Shown one piece after another: positions 6,689 to 13,673 of a stretch of 21,700 nt of DNA. The notes under the pieces are model-generated. The model ran no database searches. It was not told where the DNA came from and saw only the letters and a program-made list of their open reading frames with translations. Position 1 is the stretch's first letter. Each line of letters starts with the position of its first letter. This DNA comes from Candidatus Doudnabacteria bacterium (GTDB taxonomy: Bacteria > Patescibacteriota > Doudnabacteria > UBA920). Where the stretch lies: positions 1-21,700 of the forward strand of contig JAHFJK010000006.1 in assembly GCA_023245915.1 (NCBI GenBank), written 5' to 3'. The position numbers and the translations under genes were made by a program.

Positions 6689-8844
6689 TACTCTTTTTGC
6701 AAAACTGCTCCGAGAAAATAATCCTTATCCAGCAGTATATCAGAAGTCAGTAAATCTGTATCCTGATGCGCGTCAAAATTTTTCCATTCAACTTTTCTGC
6801 CAGCGATGTTTAAAGTCCAGGAAAAATTGGCCGGCAGACTGCCAATTTGTTTTTGTAAAAGCAGGCTATAACGGTCAGTGTCCTTTAAGTTAAAAGGCAA
6901 TCTGTAAGTCAGGTTAATGGTTTTGCTTTGCCCGCCCGCTAATTCCAGCCAGTTGCCAAAAAAAGTCTTGCCGGATTCTTTGCCTATGACAGTTCCGGTA
7001 TCAACATCCTTCAGCAGGTTTTTTTGCCAAATTTCCACTTCGTCTAAAGTTTTATACTTTTTATCCGGAGCGAAATCCAAATTTTTGTAGTCAAAGCCAG
7101 AATTGTTTATAAGCCTGCTCTCGGCCGGCACGTAAATTCTTACAAAGGCAATATTTTCAGCTTTGGGCAGATCAGGCAGGCGGTTTGTCCGGGTAATTTG
7201 CAAATGGTTGATAAGGCTGCCGTCAGGATCAATCGTGGTAATTAAATTTATTGTTTGCTCAATTGATAAATCGGTTTTGGTGCCGCCGAGGTTAGTGTTA
7301 ACCACAGATAAAAAATCCCGGTCAGTAGCTTCCAGTTTACCCGCCCAGTGAAAATTTTCCAGCTGGTTTTGCAACCCGCTATCATTGCTGTAAATTACGA
7401 TTTGCCTGCTGTTTAAGTTATCTTCCAGGCCCTGGATAATTTTTTGCCAGGTATCGCCATCGGCGGCGCTGATTTTTTGCAGCAGCAGCGGCAATAAATC
7501 GGCCAGTATCTGTTTGGGTTCATTAGTGGGCAAACTGTCGTTGGTTGCGGTAAGCACCTGGGTTTTTTCAATGAAGTTGTCAGCGCTCAAAGTCACATCG
7601 TATTTGGGCAAATACAGCGGGCCTAAAATTTTCAGCCAGTCAATAATTGTGTCCGGCGTCAGGGCCAGAAGTATGTCTGGTGTATTGCCGCCTTCCTTTT
7701 CGTAAAAATTGCTGATGATTTTTGCCGAAGCCGGCCAGGAAGCAAACCAGTTGGCGTCGCGCAAAAACCAGCGGTCATTGACATTTAGGACGGGAAACGG
7801 GGGTTTGATAATTTCCTTAAGCTGGCCGTCTAAGTCGTAAATGCTACTGACTGTAATTTGTCTGAGGCTGCCGTTATGAATTTTTAACAGCGCGTAAGTG
7901 CCGGGAAAACCGCCGGCGGGCCGAAGCTCGTTGTTGTTTTCCAGCAGGACTAAAATATTTTTGTTGCCCAGTAAAAAACCTTTTGCCAGAGAAATGATTG
8001 AACTAAAATTGGCCAAAGCAAGTTTGGCCTGGAATAGTTTTTCCTTGGCATCCCTTAAAGTCGGCCTGTTTTCCGCCGGCAGGTTTTTTTCACTGACTTG
8101 ACTTACCAGGTCATAAGCTTCGGAGATTCTTTGCAAAGCCGGCTTTAAGTTGGTTTGCGTACTTTCAAAGATAGCAGCAATTTGGCCGTCCTGGTCATTT
8201 AATCCGGCGGACGTAAATTTTAAAGACTGCAAATTTTTTTGCAATTGTATAGCATAAACACCGGCGGCAGCGGTTTGGCGCGCCGCCTCAAGCAGTCTTT
8301 CAGCGTCGCGTTTTTGAGGCACAAAGTTTAGCAGCTGGTTTAAAGCCTGCCCACCTTCCTCCAGCTGGCTTTGTCCCCGCTCAAAGGTCTGGTAGGCCAA
8401 AGCAAGGCGATTTTCTGCCTGGTTAAAATTTTTAGTGATTAAGGCGTCTTTAGCCTCGGAAAGATAATTTTGCCCGAAAAAAGTGTAGCGCAAAATTTTA
8501 TCTTTGAGCGCGAGGCCTTGAGCAGTTAAATTTAAAACCGTAATTGCCGCCCAACCCAGGGCCGCGATAATCAAAAATATAAATAAAGTCTTGGCGTAAT
8601 GCGCTTGGGATAACCGCCGCCATCTAAGCCGTCCAAAATGAGCGGTTTGTAAAATTTGATTTTTAATGAAGCGATAAGGCAATAAAACCGTTTGCACCAG
8701 GAGGTTGCCGATGAAATAAAAAAACCAAAAAACTCCCCGGCCAATTTTTGAAAAACCCCCCCTTTTTAGTTTTTCCCGGTTGGGAGAAGCGTACAAATAT
8801 TTGCCGTGGTAAAAATAAAATTTTAATTTTTTCGTTCTAATCAT
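6688..8844 (-). CDS. DUF4012 domain envelope protein (718 aa)
   Basis: A basic N-terminus is followed by a hydrophobic segment (about 36-57) and a clear membrane helix (about 84-106). An extracytoplasmic helical region rich in Gln, Leu and Ala (about 125-290) precedes the DUF4012 domain, recognised from NNNELRPAGGFPGTYALL (303-320) and the DANWFASWP block (363-371). The C-terminal 200 residues look like beta-rich extracellular sequence. The family is common in CPR bacteria and Gram-positives and has no established biochemical role; partial likeness to LytR-CpsA-Psr proteins suggests a cell-surface polymer function, which is inference. It is translationally joined to murJ. The ATG has no SD. 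Confidence 0.9.
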   Translation of the reverse strand: MIRTKKLKFYFYHGKYLYASPNREKLKRGGFSKIGRGVFWFFYFIGNLLVQTVLLPYRFIKNQILQTAHFGRLRWRRLSQAHYAKTLFIFLIIAALGWAAITVLNLTAQGLALKDKILRYTFFGQNYLSEAKDALITKNFNQAENRLALAYQTFERGQSQLEEGGQALNQLLNFVPQKRDAERLLEAARQTAAAGVYAIQLQKNLQSLKFTSAGLNDQDGQIAAIFESTQTNLKPALQRISEAYDLVSQVSEKNLPAENRPTLRDAKEKLFQAKLALANFSSIISLAKGFLLGNKNILVLLENNNELRPAGGFPGTYALLKIHNGSLRQITVSSIYDLDGQLKEIIKPPFPVLNVNDRWFLRDANWFASWPASAKIISNFYEKEGGNTPDILLALTPDTIIDWLKILGPLYLPKYDVTLSADNFIEKTQVLTATNDSLPTNEPKQILADLLPLLLQKISAADGDTWQKIIQGLEDNLNSRQIVIYSNDSGLQNQLENFHWAGKLEATDRDFLSVVNTNLGGTKTDLSIEQTINLITTIDPDGSLINHLQITRTNRLPDLPKAENIAFVRIYVPAESRLINNSGFDYKNLDFAPDKKYKTLDEVEIWQKNLLKDVDTGTVIGKESGKTFFGNWLELAGGQSKTINLTYRLPFNLKDTDRYSLLLQKQIGSLPANFSWTLNIAGRKVEWKNFDAHQDTDLLTSDILLDKDYFLGAVLQKE

Positions 8845-8867
8845 TGCTTTTTTCTGTCTTTACTATT

Positions 8868-8903
8868 ACTAATCCATACTAATACTTGGCCATGGATTAG
8901 TAT
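8868..8903. repeat. Overlapping inverted repeats before the DUF4012 gene
   Basis: ACTAATCCAT (8868-8877) pairs perfectly with ATGGATTAGT (8892-8901). A second perfect pair, ATACTAAT (8876-8883) with ATTAGTAT (8896-8903), uses the same right arm, so only one hairpin can form at a time. It lies between ftsW and the DUF4012 gene and could be an operator or an RNA switch. No T-run follows. Confidence 0.5.
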
Positions 8904-8910
8904 ATTAGCA

Positions 8911-8927
8911 ACTAACTCGCAGTTAGT
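8911..8927 (-). other. Small hairpin behind ftsW
   Basis: ACTAACT-CGC-AGTTAGT, a 7-bp stem with a 3-nt loop, lies 9 nt behind the ftsW stop. No T-run follows on the minus strand, so it would be at most a weak or factor-dependent stop or an mRNA-stabilising stem. Confidence 0.4.
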
Positions 8928-8936
8928 AAAAAAGTT

Positions 8937-10043
8937 TTAAGCTTTGTTATAGCGCGAAATGTTTAATAAAATCCCGACCGCCGCTAAATTAAAAATCAAA
9001 GCTGTGCTGCCATAAGAAAAGAAAGGCAGGGGGATGCCGGTTAGCGGCAGCAGGTTAATAATGGCGGCAATGTTAATCAGCGCCTGCAAAGTAATCCAGC
9101 AAACAATACCAAAGCCCAGGAGTTTGCCAAAAATATCCGGCGCGTTTTTGGCAATTTGAAAACCCTTGAGCGCGAAAGCCGCGAACAAAGCCAGGGCTAG
9201 CAAAACCCGAAAAAAGCCCAACTCTTCGGCCAAAACCGCAAAAATTGAATCGTTAATTGAGGCTGGTAAATAATTGTGCTTCTGGCGTGAAAGTCCGTAG
9301 CCAAACCCCCACAAGCCGCCCGAACCAATCGCCAAAAGAGCCTGATTAATTTGGTAGCTAATGCCTTTAGGATCCAGCGCTGGGTTAAAAAAAGTTACCA
9401 GGCGCCTGGCGCGGTAAGGCTCAAATTTTATAAACAAGTATAAGCTAAGCGCCCCGCCAATAGCGGCGTAAAAAAAATATTTCCAGTTGATTCCGGCCGC
9501 GACGAGCATAAAAAAAGCTACCAGCAGCAAAACCAGCATGGTGCCAAAGTCAGGCTGCCAGAGGATCAGGCCGGCAAACAAAGCGATAATAATTAAAGAT
9601 GGCAGCAGGCCAAAATAAAACTCATTGAGTCTTGCGCGTTTTTTGTCAACCCACGAAGCAATATAAGCAATTACAGCCAGCTTTGCCAACTCCGCCGGCT
9701 GGAAAGTCAGGGGGCCAAAATTAACCCACCTGGAAGCGCCGCCTAAATTCAGCCCCCCCAGACTTGGTATTTTTACCAGCAGCAGCAAAAACAGGGAAGC
9801 AAATATCAGGACGGGCAGATACTTCTGCCATATGTGGTAGTCCGTTTTTGAGCAAACATATAGGGCAATTAGCCCAATTACTCCGCCGTAAAGCGTCTGG
9901 TGCAAAATGTAGTATGTTGTGTTGCCGAAGTTATTGAAAGACTGCACCGTGGAAGCGGAGTAAAGGACAATCAGGCCGTAAGCCAGGAGGCTTAAAGTAA
10001 TAAACAATAATAGATGGTTGGTTTTTAAATTAGTTTTTTTCAT
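8937..10043 (-). CDS. ftsW: FtsW, SEDS-family peptidoglycan glycosyltransferase
   Basis: SEDS proteins polymerise lipid II into glycan strands at the septum (FtsW) or side wall (RodA). The protein is 368 aa with about 10 membrane segments. Family motifs are FQPAELAKLA (114-123), WQPDFGTM (162-169) with the Asp that is catalytically required in the family (Asp165), the KHNYLPASINDSIFAVLAEE block (255-274) and the C-terminal GIPLPFFSYGST. The start ATG follows the murD stop with no gap (TAAATG), the murD-ftsW order of the dcw cluster, which favours FtsW over RodA. There is no SD; coupling to murD translation is likely. Confidence 0.92.
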   Translation of the reverse strand: MKKTNLKTNHLLLFITLSLLAYGLIVLYSASTVQSFNNFGNTTYYILHQTLYGGVIGLIALYVCSKTDYHIWQKYLPVLIFASLFLLLLVKIPSLGGLNLGGASRWVNFGPLTFQPAELAKLAVIAYIASWVDKKRARLNEFYFGLLPSLIIIALFAGLILWQPDFGTMLVLLLVAFFMLVAAGINWKYFFYAAIGGALSLYLFIKFEPYRARRLVTFFNPALDPKGISYQINQALLAIGSGGLWGFGYGLSRQKHNYLPASINDSIFAVLAEELGFFRVLLALALFAAFALKGFQIAKNAPDIFGKLLGFGIVCWITLQALINIAAIINLLPLTGIPLPFFSYGSTALIFNLAAVGILLNISRYNKA

Positions 10044-11405
10044 TTAAAAATTTTTTACCGCTATTTTAAATTGATTGCCTCTATCCTTATAATCGTTAAA
10101 CATTCCAAATGAAGCGCAGGCCGGAGACAATAGCACTACATCGCCTGGCAAAGCAACAGATTTGACTTGGGCAAAAATTTCAATCATATTTTTCGCGCCC
10201 GTAAGCATTTCCAGCTTCTCTGCCTGAATGGCTGCTTTAATTCTTTTAGCCTCTTCCCCAATTAAAATTAAACTTTTAATATTTTTCGATTCCGAAATAA
10301 TTTTTCCTAGCAGTGTAAAATCAGAATTTTTGGAAGACCCTCCCAAAATTACAATCAATGGTTCAACAAAGGATTTTATAGCAGCAATCGCAGTTTCCGG
10401 AGTTGTCGAAAAAGAGTCGTTGTAAAACTTTATTCCCCGCTTTTGACTGACAAATTCCAGCCGATGTTCCAAACCTGTAAAATTCTTAATTGCATTAATA
10501 ATAGAACTTTTGTTCGCTCCAGCCGCATTTGCTGCTAAAATTGCTGCGCAAACGTTTTCCCAATTGTGTTGGCCGCGCAATTGGAGGTCGGAAATCGGAA
10601 GTCGGAAGTCGGAGCCTGCGATTAAAATCGCGCCATTTTTTACAAAACATCCCTTCTCCAAGGTCTTTTTCGAACTAAAATACAACTTTTTCCCCTTACC
10701 TAATTTACCAATTTCCAGCGAAGCTTCAAAATCCGCATTTATAAGCGCAATATCGTTTTCGTTCTGATATTTTACAATCGCCTCTTTGGCTTTTACGTAT
10801 TCCTTATTGTCTAGATGGTAGTCTAAATGCTCTGAAGTCACCATCAATACTACTCCAATGTGTGGACTGCGGTTTAAATCCTGCAGTTGGAAACTGGAAA
10901 GCTCGTATACCACCCAATCATCTGTTTTTAATTTATCGATAAAATCCAAGGGTTGAACTTTGCCAATATTGCCGGTAAGATATATCCTTGATCGTTTATC
11001 TTTGATCGTCGAGCCCAGGAGCATTTTGTAGATTAACGCCGATGTTGTGCCCTTGCCTTTTGTGCCAGTGATGCCAATAATTTTCGCCGGACAATTTTCA
11101 AAAAAAAATTTTGTCTGACTTGTCACTTTCAGCTTTTTACTTTCAACTTGTGCCAATCTTACCCCCGGACTCCTAAAAGCTACATCAAACTTTCCCAATT
11201 GCCTAAAACTATCCGGCCCAAAAACAAAGTCTACCCCAAGCGTATGCATTTCCTGCCGCTCTGGCTTCTCCCAGGCTTCTAAAGGCTTTTGATCAAACAG
11301 CACGGGTTTTACTCCGTGCTTGATTAAGTATTTCGTAACTGCCTTGCCTTCCATGCCATAACCAAGCACAGCAATTTTCTTTCCTTGTAAATCTTGAATT
11401 CCCAT
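10044..11405 (-). CDS. murD: UDP-N-acetylmuramoylalanine--D-glutamate ligase
   Basis: MurD adds D-Glu to UDP-MurNAc-L-Ala in the cytoplasm. An N-terminal Rossmann region (IAVLGYGMEG, 11-20) binds the UDP substrate. The ATP P-loop reads GTKGKGTT (114-121), a variant of the usual GTNGKTT form. ELSSFQL (168-174) and SEHLDYH (191-197) belong to the central domain, and the C-terminal domain carries LSPACASFGMFNDYKDRG. Length 453 aa is normal. A 28-nt run of four 7-bp units (10588-10615) lies inside the gene, near residues 265-275. The start ATG lies 10 nt behind a possible 42-codon ORF. Confidence 0.95.
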   Translation of the reverse strand: MGIQDLQGKKIAVLGYGMEGKAVTKYLIKHGVKPVLFDQKPLEAWEKPERQEMHTLGVDFVFGPDSFRQLGKFDVAFRSPGVRLAQVESKKLKVTSQTKFFFENCPAKIIGITGTKGKGTTSALIYKMLLGSTIKDKRSRIYLTGNIGKVQPLDFIDKLKTDDWVVYELSSFQLQDLNRSPHIGVVLMVTSEHLDYHLDNKEYVKAKEAIVKYQNENDIALINADFEASLEIGKLGKGKKLYFSSKKTLEKGCFVKNGAILIAGSDFRLPISDLQLRGQHNWENVCAAILAANAAGANKSSIINAIKNFTGLEHRLEFVSQKRGIKFYNDSFSTTPETAIAAIKSFVEPLIVILGGSSKNSDFTLLGKIISESKNIKSLILIGEEAKRIKAAIQAEKLEMLTGAKNMIEIFAQVKSVALPGDVVLLSPACASFGMFNDYKDRGNQFKIAVKNF

Positions 11406-11415
11406 TAAAATACTC

Positions 11416-11544
11416 TTATTTTTGCGAGCTTAGTTTCTGTAAAAATGGATATATTTTATTGCAAACTTCTTTGTTAAATTCTTTCATTTCACTATTGTTC
11501 AATTTATTTGCAGCATGGTAATCTTCAATAATAGTATTTCTCAC
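11416..11544 (-). CDS. Possible small protein leading the murD block (42 aa)
   Basis: An open frame of 42 codons with a GTG start (11542-11544) ends 10 nt before murD. The sequence is charged and amphipathic (IIEDYHAANKLNNSEMKEF, then CNKIYPFLQKL) and looks like a short helical protein. A TATGAT box (11560-11565) lies 15 nt upstream with a weak TTTAAA at -35, so the mRNA would have almost no leader and no SD. No homologue is recognised. It may be a real small gene or just the murD leader. Confidence 0.4.
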   Translation of the reverse strand: MRNTIIEDYHAANKLNNSEMKEFNKEVCNKIYPFLQKLSSQK

Positions 11545-11570
11545 GCAGTTGTTAATCTAATCATATCAAC

Positions 11571-11671
11571 TTTTTAAACTTTTTTAAAATAGATTCAAAA
11601 AACACCCTTATTTATGAGGGTGGGTTAAAATTTTTTCAAAAGTTTATATTAAATTTTCAGCGAAATTAACA
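11571..11671. repeat. Direct repeat copy A with minus-strand terminator
   Basis: About 100 bp that recur at 12352-12452 with roughly 85-90% identity; the central part is almost identical. The core hairpin is CACCCT (11603-11608) / AGGGTG (11617-11622). On the minus strand it is followed directly by TTTTTTG, a good intrinsic terminator. It lies between the murD block and the exported-protein gene, separating the two. Confidence 0.8.
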
Positions 11672-11695
11672 AACTTAGTAATGGCAAACGCTTTG

Positions 11696-11725
11696 TTGCT
11701 AAAGTGAAGCTCAAAGTGTTACAAT
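11696..11725 (+). promoter_or_regulatory. Promoter of the 11757-12248 gene
   Basis: -35 TTGCTA (11696-11701), 18 bp, -10 TACAAT (11720-11725). Predicted start near 11732 gives a leader of about 25 nt without an SD. Confidence 0.5.
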
Positions 11726-11756
11726 AAATACATTAATTAGTAAGTTAACGATAACT

Positions 11757-12248
11757 ATGTACACGGCGACTACTTTTCTTCTTCTGATCCTTATCGCAGT
11801 TTATAGTGTTTATTTGGGTGCGCGGCCGGTGCAACGGAGTTCCGAGACGTCGACCCAGCAGGTGCCCAAGCAACAAGCTCATGCCACTACTACTCCCAAC
11901 ACTCCGTCGGTCTCCGGGGCTTACCTTAAGATCGTTACAAAAAACCAAGATGGTACTCAACTCCGCGATGGCGTATTCGTAATGAATGTCAAGTACCCCG
12001 AGGACCCGGGTATTCCCCCTTGGTCGTACGAAAGGGATCTTGGACAAATTAATGCCAACAACGGCTTAGTGTCATTTGTACCAATTCCGTCTACGGGACA
12101 CCAGCTTACTATCTTCTACGTCCTATCGAAGACAGGCCAAAAGTCCGATGAATGGGAAATAGACAACCGCAGCTATTGGAGTGATTACGAAACTGCAAAG
12201 TTGAAACGTACTCCTTATGTATACGAACACGTGTTTATTCTGCAATAA
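11757..12248 (+). CDS. Small membrane-anchored or secreted protein (163 aa)
   Basis: Not recognised. The N-terminus is a hydrophobic signal or anchor (TTFLLLILIAVYSVYLGA, 5-22). A linker rich in Thr, Ser, Gln and Pro follows (about 24-53), then a compact domain of about 110 residues with alternating strand-like segments (AYLKIVTK, GVFVMNVKYP, QLTIFYVLSK, YVYEHVFIL) and many aromatic residues. This is the layout of a single-domain surface or exported protein with a beta fold. Its GC content and codon use differ from the core genes, and it lies between two direct repeats (A and B), so it may have arrived as a cassette. The frame, promoter and signal segment make a real gene likely. Confidence 0.65.
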   Translation: MYTATTFLLLILIAVYSVYLGARPVQRSSETSTQQVPKQQAHATTTPNTPSVSGAYLKIVTKNQDGTQLRDGVFVMNVKYPEDPGIPPWSYERDLGQINANNGLVSFVPIPSTGHQLTIFYVLSKTGQKSDEWEIDNRSYWSDYETAKLKRTPYVYEHVFILQ

Positions 12249-12351
12249 GAGCGGCTCCAGACTAATCCAGCGGCTCTATGACTGACTTACAATTACAAAT
12301 GACTCTAAGCCTTTAACACTAGGCGCTAAACTGTTAATTTCATTTTACCAA

Positions 12352-12452
12352 TTTTTAAAAAATTTTCAAATAGATACAAAAATCACCCTTACTTATGAGG
12401 GTGGGTTAAAATTTTTTCAAAAGTTTATATTAAATTGCAAGAAAAATTAACA
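12352..12452. repeat. Direct repeat copy B with minus-strand terminator
   Basis: Second copy of the repeat at 11571-11671, 781 bp away in the same orientation. The hairpin is CACCCT (12384-12389) / AGGGTG (12398-12403), with ATTTTTG following on the minus strand. It can end the toxin-antitoxin transcript arriving from the right. The rest of the gene-free stretch 12249-12574 holds only an imperfect stem near 12250-12276 and no other signal that I can support. Confidence 0.8.
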
Positions 12453-12572
12453 TCCCGGAGCCGCTGATATAACGGATGCATATTACGAGGGCCTCTTCGC
12501 TTCTATATAATTCGTTTTCAGTCACCTACTTACGGTCCGATTTTGGGTGAATCAACCACGTTCATTTGTGAC

Positions 12573-12596
12573 CATTAGCCAAAGCTTTTGCTAATG
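12573..12596 (-). other. Hairpin at the toxin gene 3' end
   Basis: CATTAGC (12573-12579) and GCTAATG (12590-12596) form a perfect 7-bp stem overlapping the toxin stop codon. No T-run follows on the minus strand, so it is probably not the main terminator; repeat B further on is the better candidate. Confidence 0.4.
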
Positions 12597-13012
12597 CCAG
12601 CAGCTCCCGGACTAATCAACGCAACCAACTCGCGTGCATTGACCACGCGTGTATGTTTCCACTTAGCAGGAAAATGTCGTTTATTTCCGGTCACCAAGAA
12701 ATCTGCGCCCGACGCCTCCGTGCATTCCAGAAACCGATTGTCCGGTTCGTGCTTGGCTGCAGTCACTCGGTGTTTCGGCTCCACAAGTGCGCTGGCCTTT
12801 CTAAGTTCCGTCAATGTGCGCTGAATTTCTTGAGGTTCTAATTTGAATTTGGACCGGGGAAGTACGTCAGCATACTCAAGTAACACTGTGGGTGACGCGC
12901 ACAAGGTAAGCCGCCCAGTTAAAGCAAGCCGCAAGACCTGATCCTCCCAGCCTTGCGGTTTGAGCAACGAAGAAACCACCACATTGGTGTCCAACACCAC
13001 GCGCGGAGTCAT
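12575..13012 (-). CDS. PIN-domain toxin (VapC-like, PIN_3 type)
   Basis: PIN-domain toxins are Mg-dependent ribonucleases that cleave tRNA or rRNA. The acidic active-site set is visible: VVLDTNVVVSSLL (Asp8), LLEYADVL (Glu46), EPDNRFLECTEASGADFLVTGN (Asp91, Asp104). The TGNKRHFP ending is typical of the family in which the third motif carries Asn. The protein is 145 aa, a normal length. Its ATG overlaps the antitoxin stop (ATGA), so the two are translationally coupled. The module is clearly more GC-rich than the surrounding core genes, which points to horizontal transfer. The target RNA cannot be told from sequence. Confidence 0.93.
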   Translation of the reverse strand: MTPRVVLDTNVVVSSLLKPQGWEDQVLRLALTGRLTLCASPTVLLEYADVLPRSKFKLEPQEIQRTLTELRKASALVEPKHRVTAAKHEPDNRFLECTEASGADFLVTGNKRHFPAKWKHTRVVNARELVALISPGAAGISKSFG

Positions 13013-13305
13013 TGCTTGGATGGCTTACTGGTCTTCCCCCTGCGCTCTCGGCGCACTTCTGCGATGCCATTGTCAATTTGACGCATGGTGAGCCTGTCAG
13101 TGCCGCGGCGTTTGGAAGCGGACTGAATCTCCGTCAGCCACTGAGGCGCTGGCGCAGTGGTGTCGATGTAGTCCTTCAGGCTCATGATAACCGCAACTGG
13201 CTGTCCGCGTCGGTCCACGACGAAACGCTCGTTTTTCTGTATGGTACGTTCGAGGATTTGGCCGAGCTGCGTTCTGGCAGTCAGGGCTGAAACAACGTTA
13301 GTCAT
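13009..13305 (-). CDS. Phd/YefM-family antitoxin
   Basis: Phd/YefM antitoxins bind DNA through the N-terminal domain and neutralise the toxin through a disordered C-terminus. The N-terminal part (VSALTARTQLGQILERT, then FVVDRRGQPVAVIMSLKDYID) matches the family; the C-terminus is strongly basic and likely disordered. The 98-aa frame from the ATG at 13303-13305 has no SD. The only good SD (AAGGAGG, 13335-13341) is 29 nt away but exactly 8 nt from an in-frame ATT (13324-13326), so a 105-aa form with an AUU start is possible. The gene is transcribed before the toxin gene from its own promoter with a palindromic operator. Confidence 0.93.
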   Translation of the reverse strand: MTNVVSALTARTQLGQILERTIQKNERFVVDRRGQPVAVIMSLKDYIDTTAPAPQWLTEIQSASKRRGTDRLTMRQIDNGIAEVRRERRGKTSKPSKQ

Positions 13306-13340
13306 AGGTGATTTATTGCGTTTAATGGTTAATACCTCCT

Positions 13341-13396
13341 TGAACTGATTAATTAATCAGTTTGGTTCAGTATAGCAAACAGGCTTAAATCGTCAA
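13341..13396 (-). promoter_or_regulatory. Toxin-antitoxin promoter and palindromic operator
   Basis: On the minus strand, -35 TTGACG (13391-13396), 16 bp, -10 TATACT (13369-13374). Directly downstream, covering the start of transcription, is a perfect 20-bp palindrome with half-site AACTGATTAA (13343-13362). It is framed by a second inverted pair, TGAAC (13341-13345) / GTTCA (13365-13369). This is the usual position for autoregulation by a Phd-type antitoxin. Confidence 0.8.
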
Positions 13397-13562
13397 TCCC
13401 ACTGTTAATTGCATTCCGGTCATTGAATCGGTCAAAGATAATGAAATCTTGCGCGGCTTGGCAGAACTCTTGTCTGACGAAAAAGCAAAAGCATGGGTGA
13501 AATCGCACCTGCGAAAAGAGGCTGTCTTTTTGCTCAAGAACTATATGTCAGTATTAAAATAA
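13389..13562 (+). pseudogene. C-terminal remnant of an unknown gene (57 codons)
   Basis: An open frame on the plus strand without a start codon ends at TAA 13560-13562. From about 13419 it reads like genuine coding sequence (SVKDNEILRGLAELLSDEK, then SHLRKEAVFLLKNYM), helical and charged. The upstream part runs straight into the toxin-antitoxin promoter, so the 5' end has been lost, probably when the module was inserted. The parent family is not recognised. Confidence 0.45.
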
Positions 13563-13567
13563 AATAT

Positions 13568-13666
13568 ATGACTAAAGAAGAACAAAAAAACGCCATCTCA
13601 AAAAATTTGAAATTTGGAGATTGTGATAGCATCGGGCATTTCATTCCACATCCGACCATCTACTGA
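13568..13666 (+). CDS. Possible small protein or gene fragment (32 aa)
   Basis: The ATG lies 5 nt behind the remnant frame. The peptide begins MTKEEQKNAISKNLKFGDC and ends HFIPHPTIY. There is no SD. It converges on the deacylase gene with only 7 nt between the stops. It may be another fragment of the same decayed locus or a small gene. Confidence 0.3.
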   Translation: MTKEEQKNAISKNLKFGDCDSIGHFIPHPTIY

Positions 13667-13673
13667 CCTTCTG

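Noticed and set aside
10588..10615. Tandem repeat considered as a CRISPR-like array
   Set aside because: Units are 7 bp with no spacers and lie within murD.
11745..12047. 100-codon minus-strand frame
   Set aside because: Antisense to the signal-anchored protein gene, Arg/Ser-rich composition and no start signals.
12249..12465. AGCGGCTCC and its complement GGAGCCGCT 200 bp apart as possible element ends
   Set aside because: Only 9 bp, no matching flanks and no target duplication; within chance.
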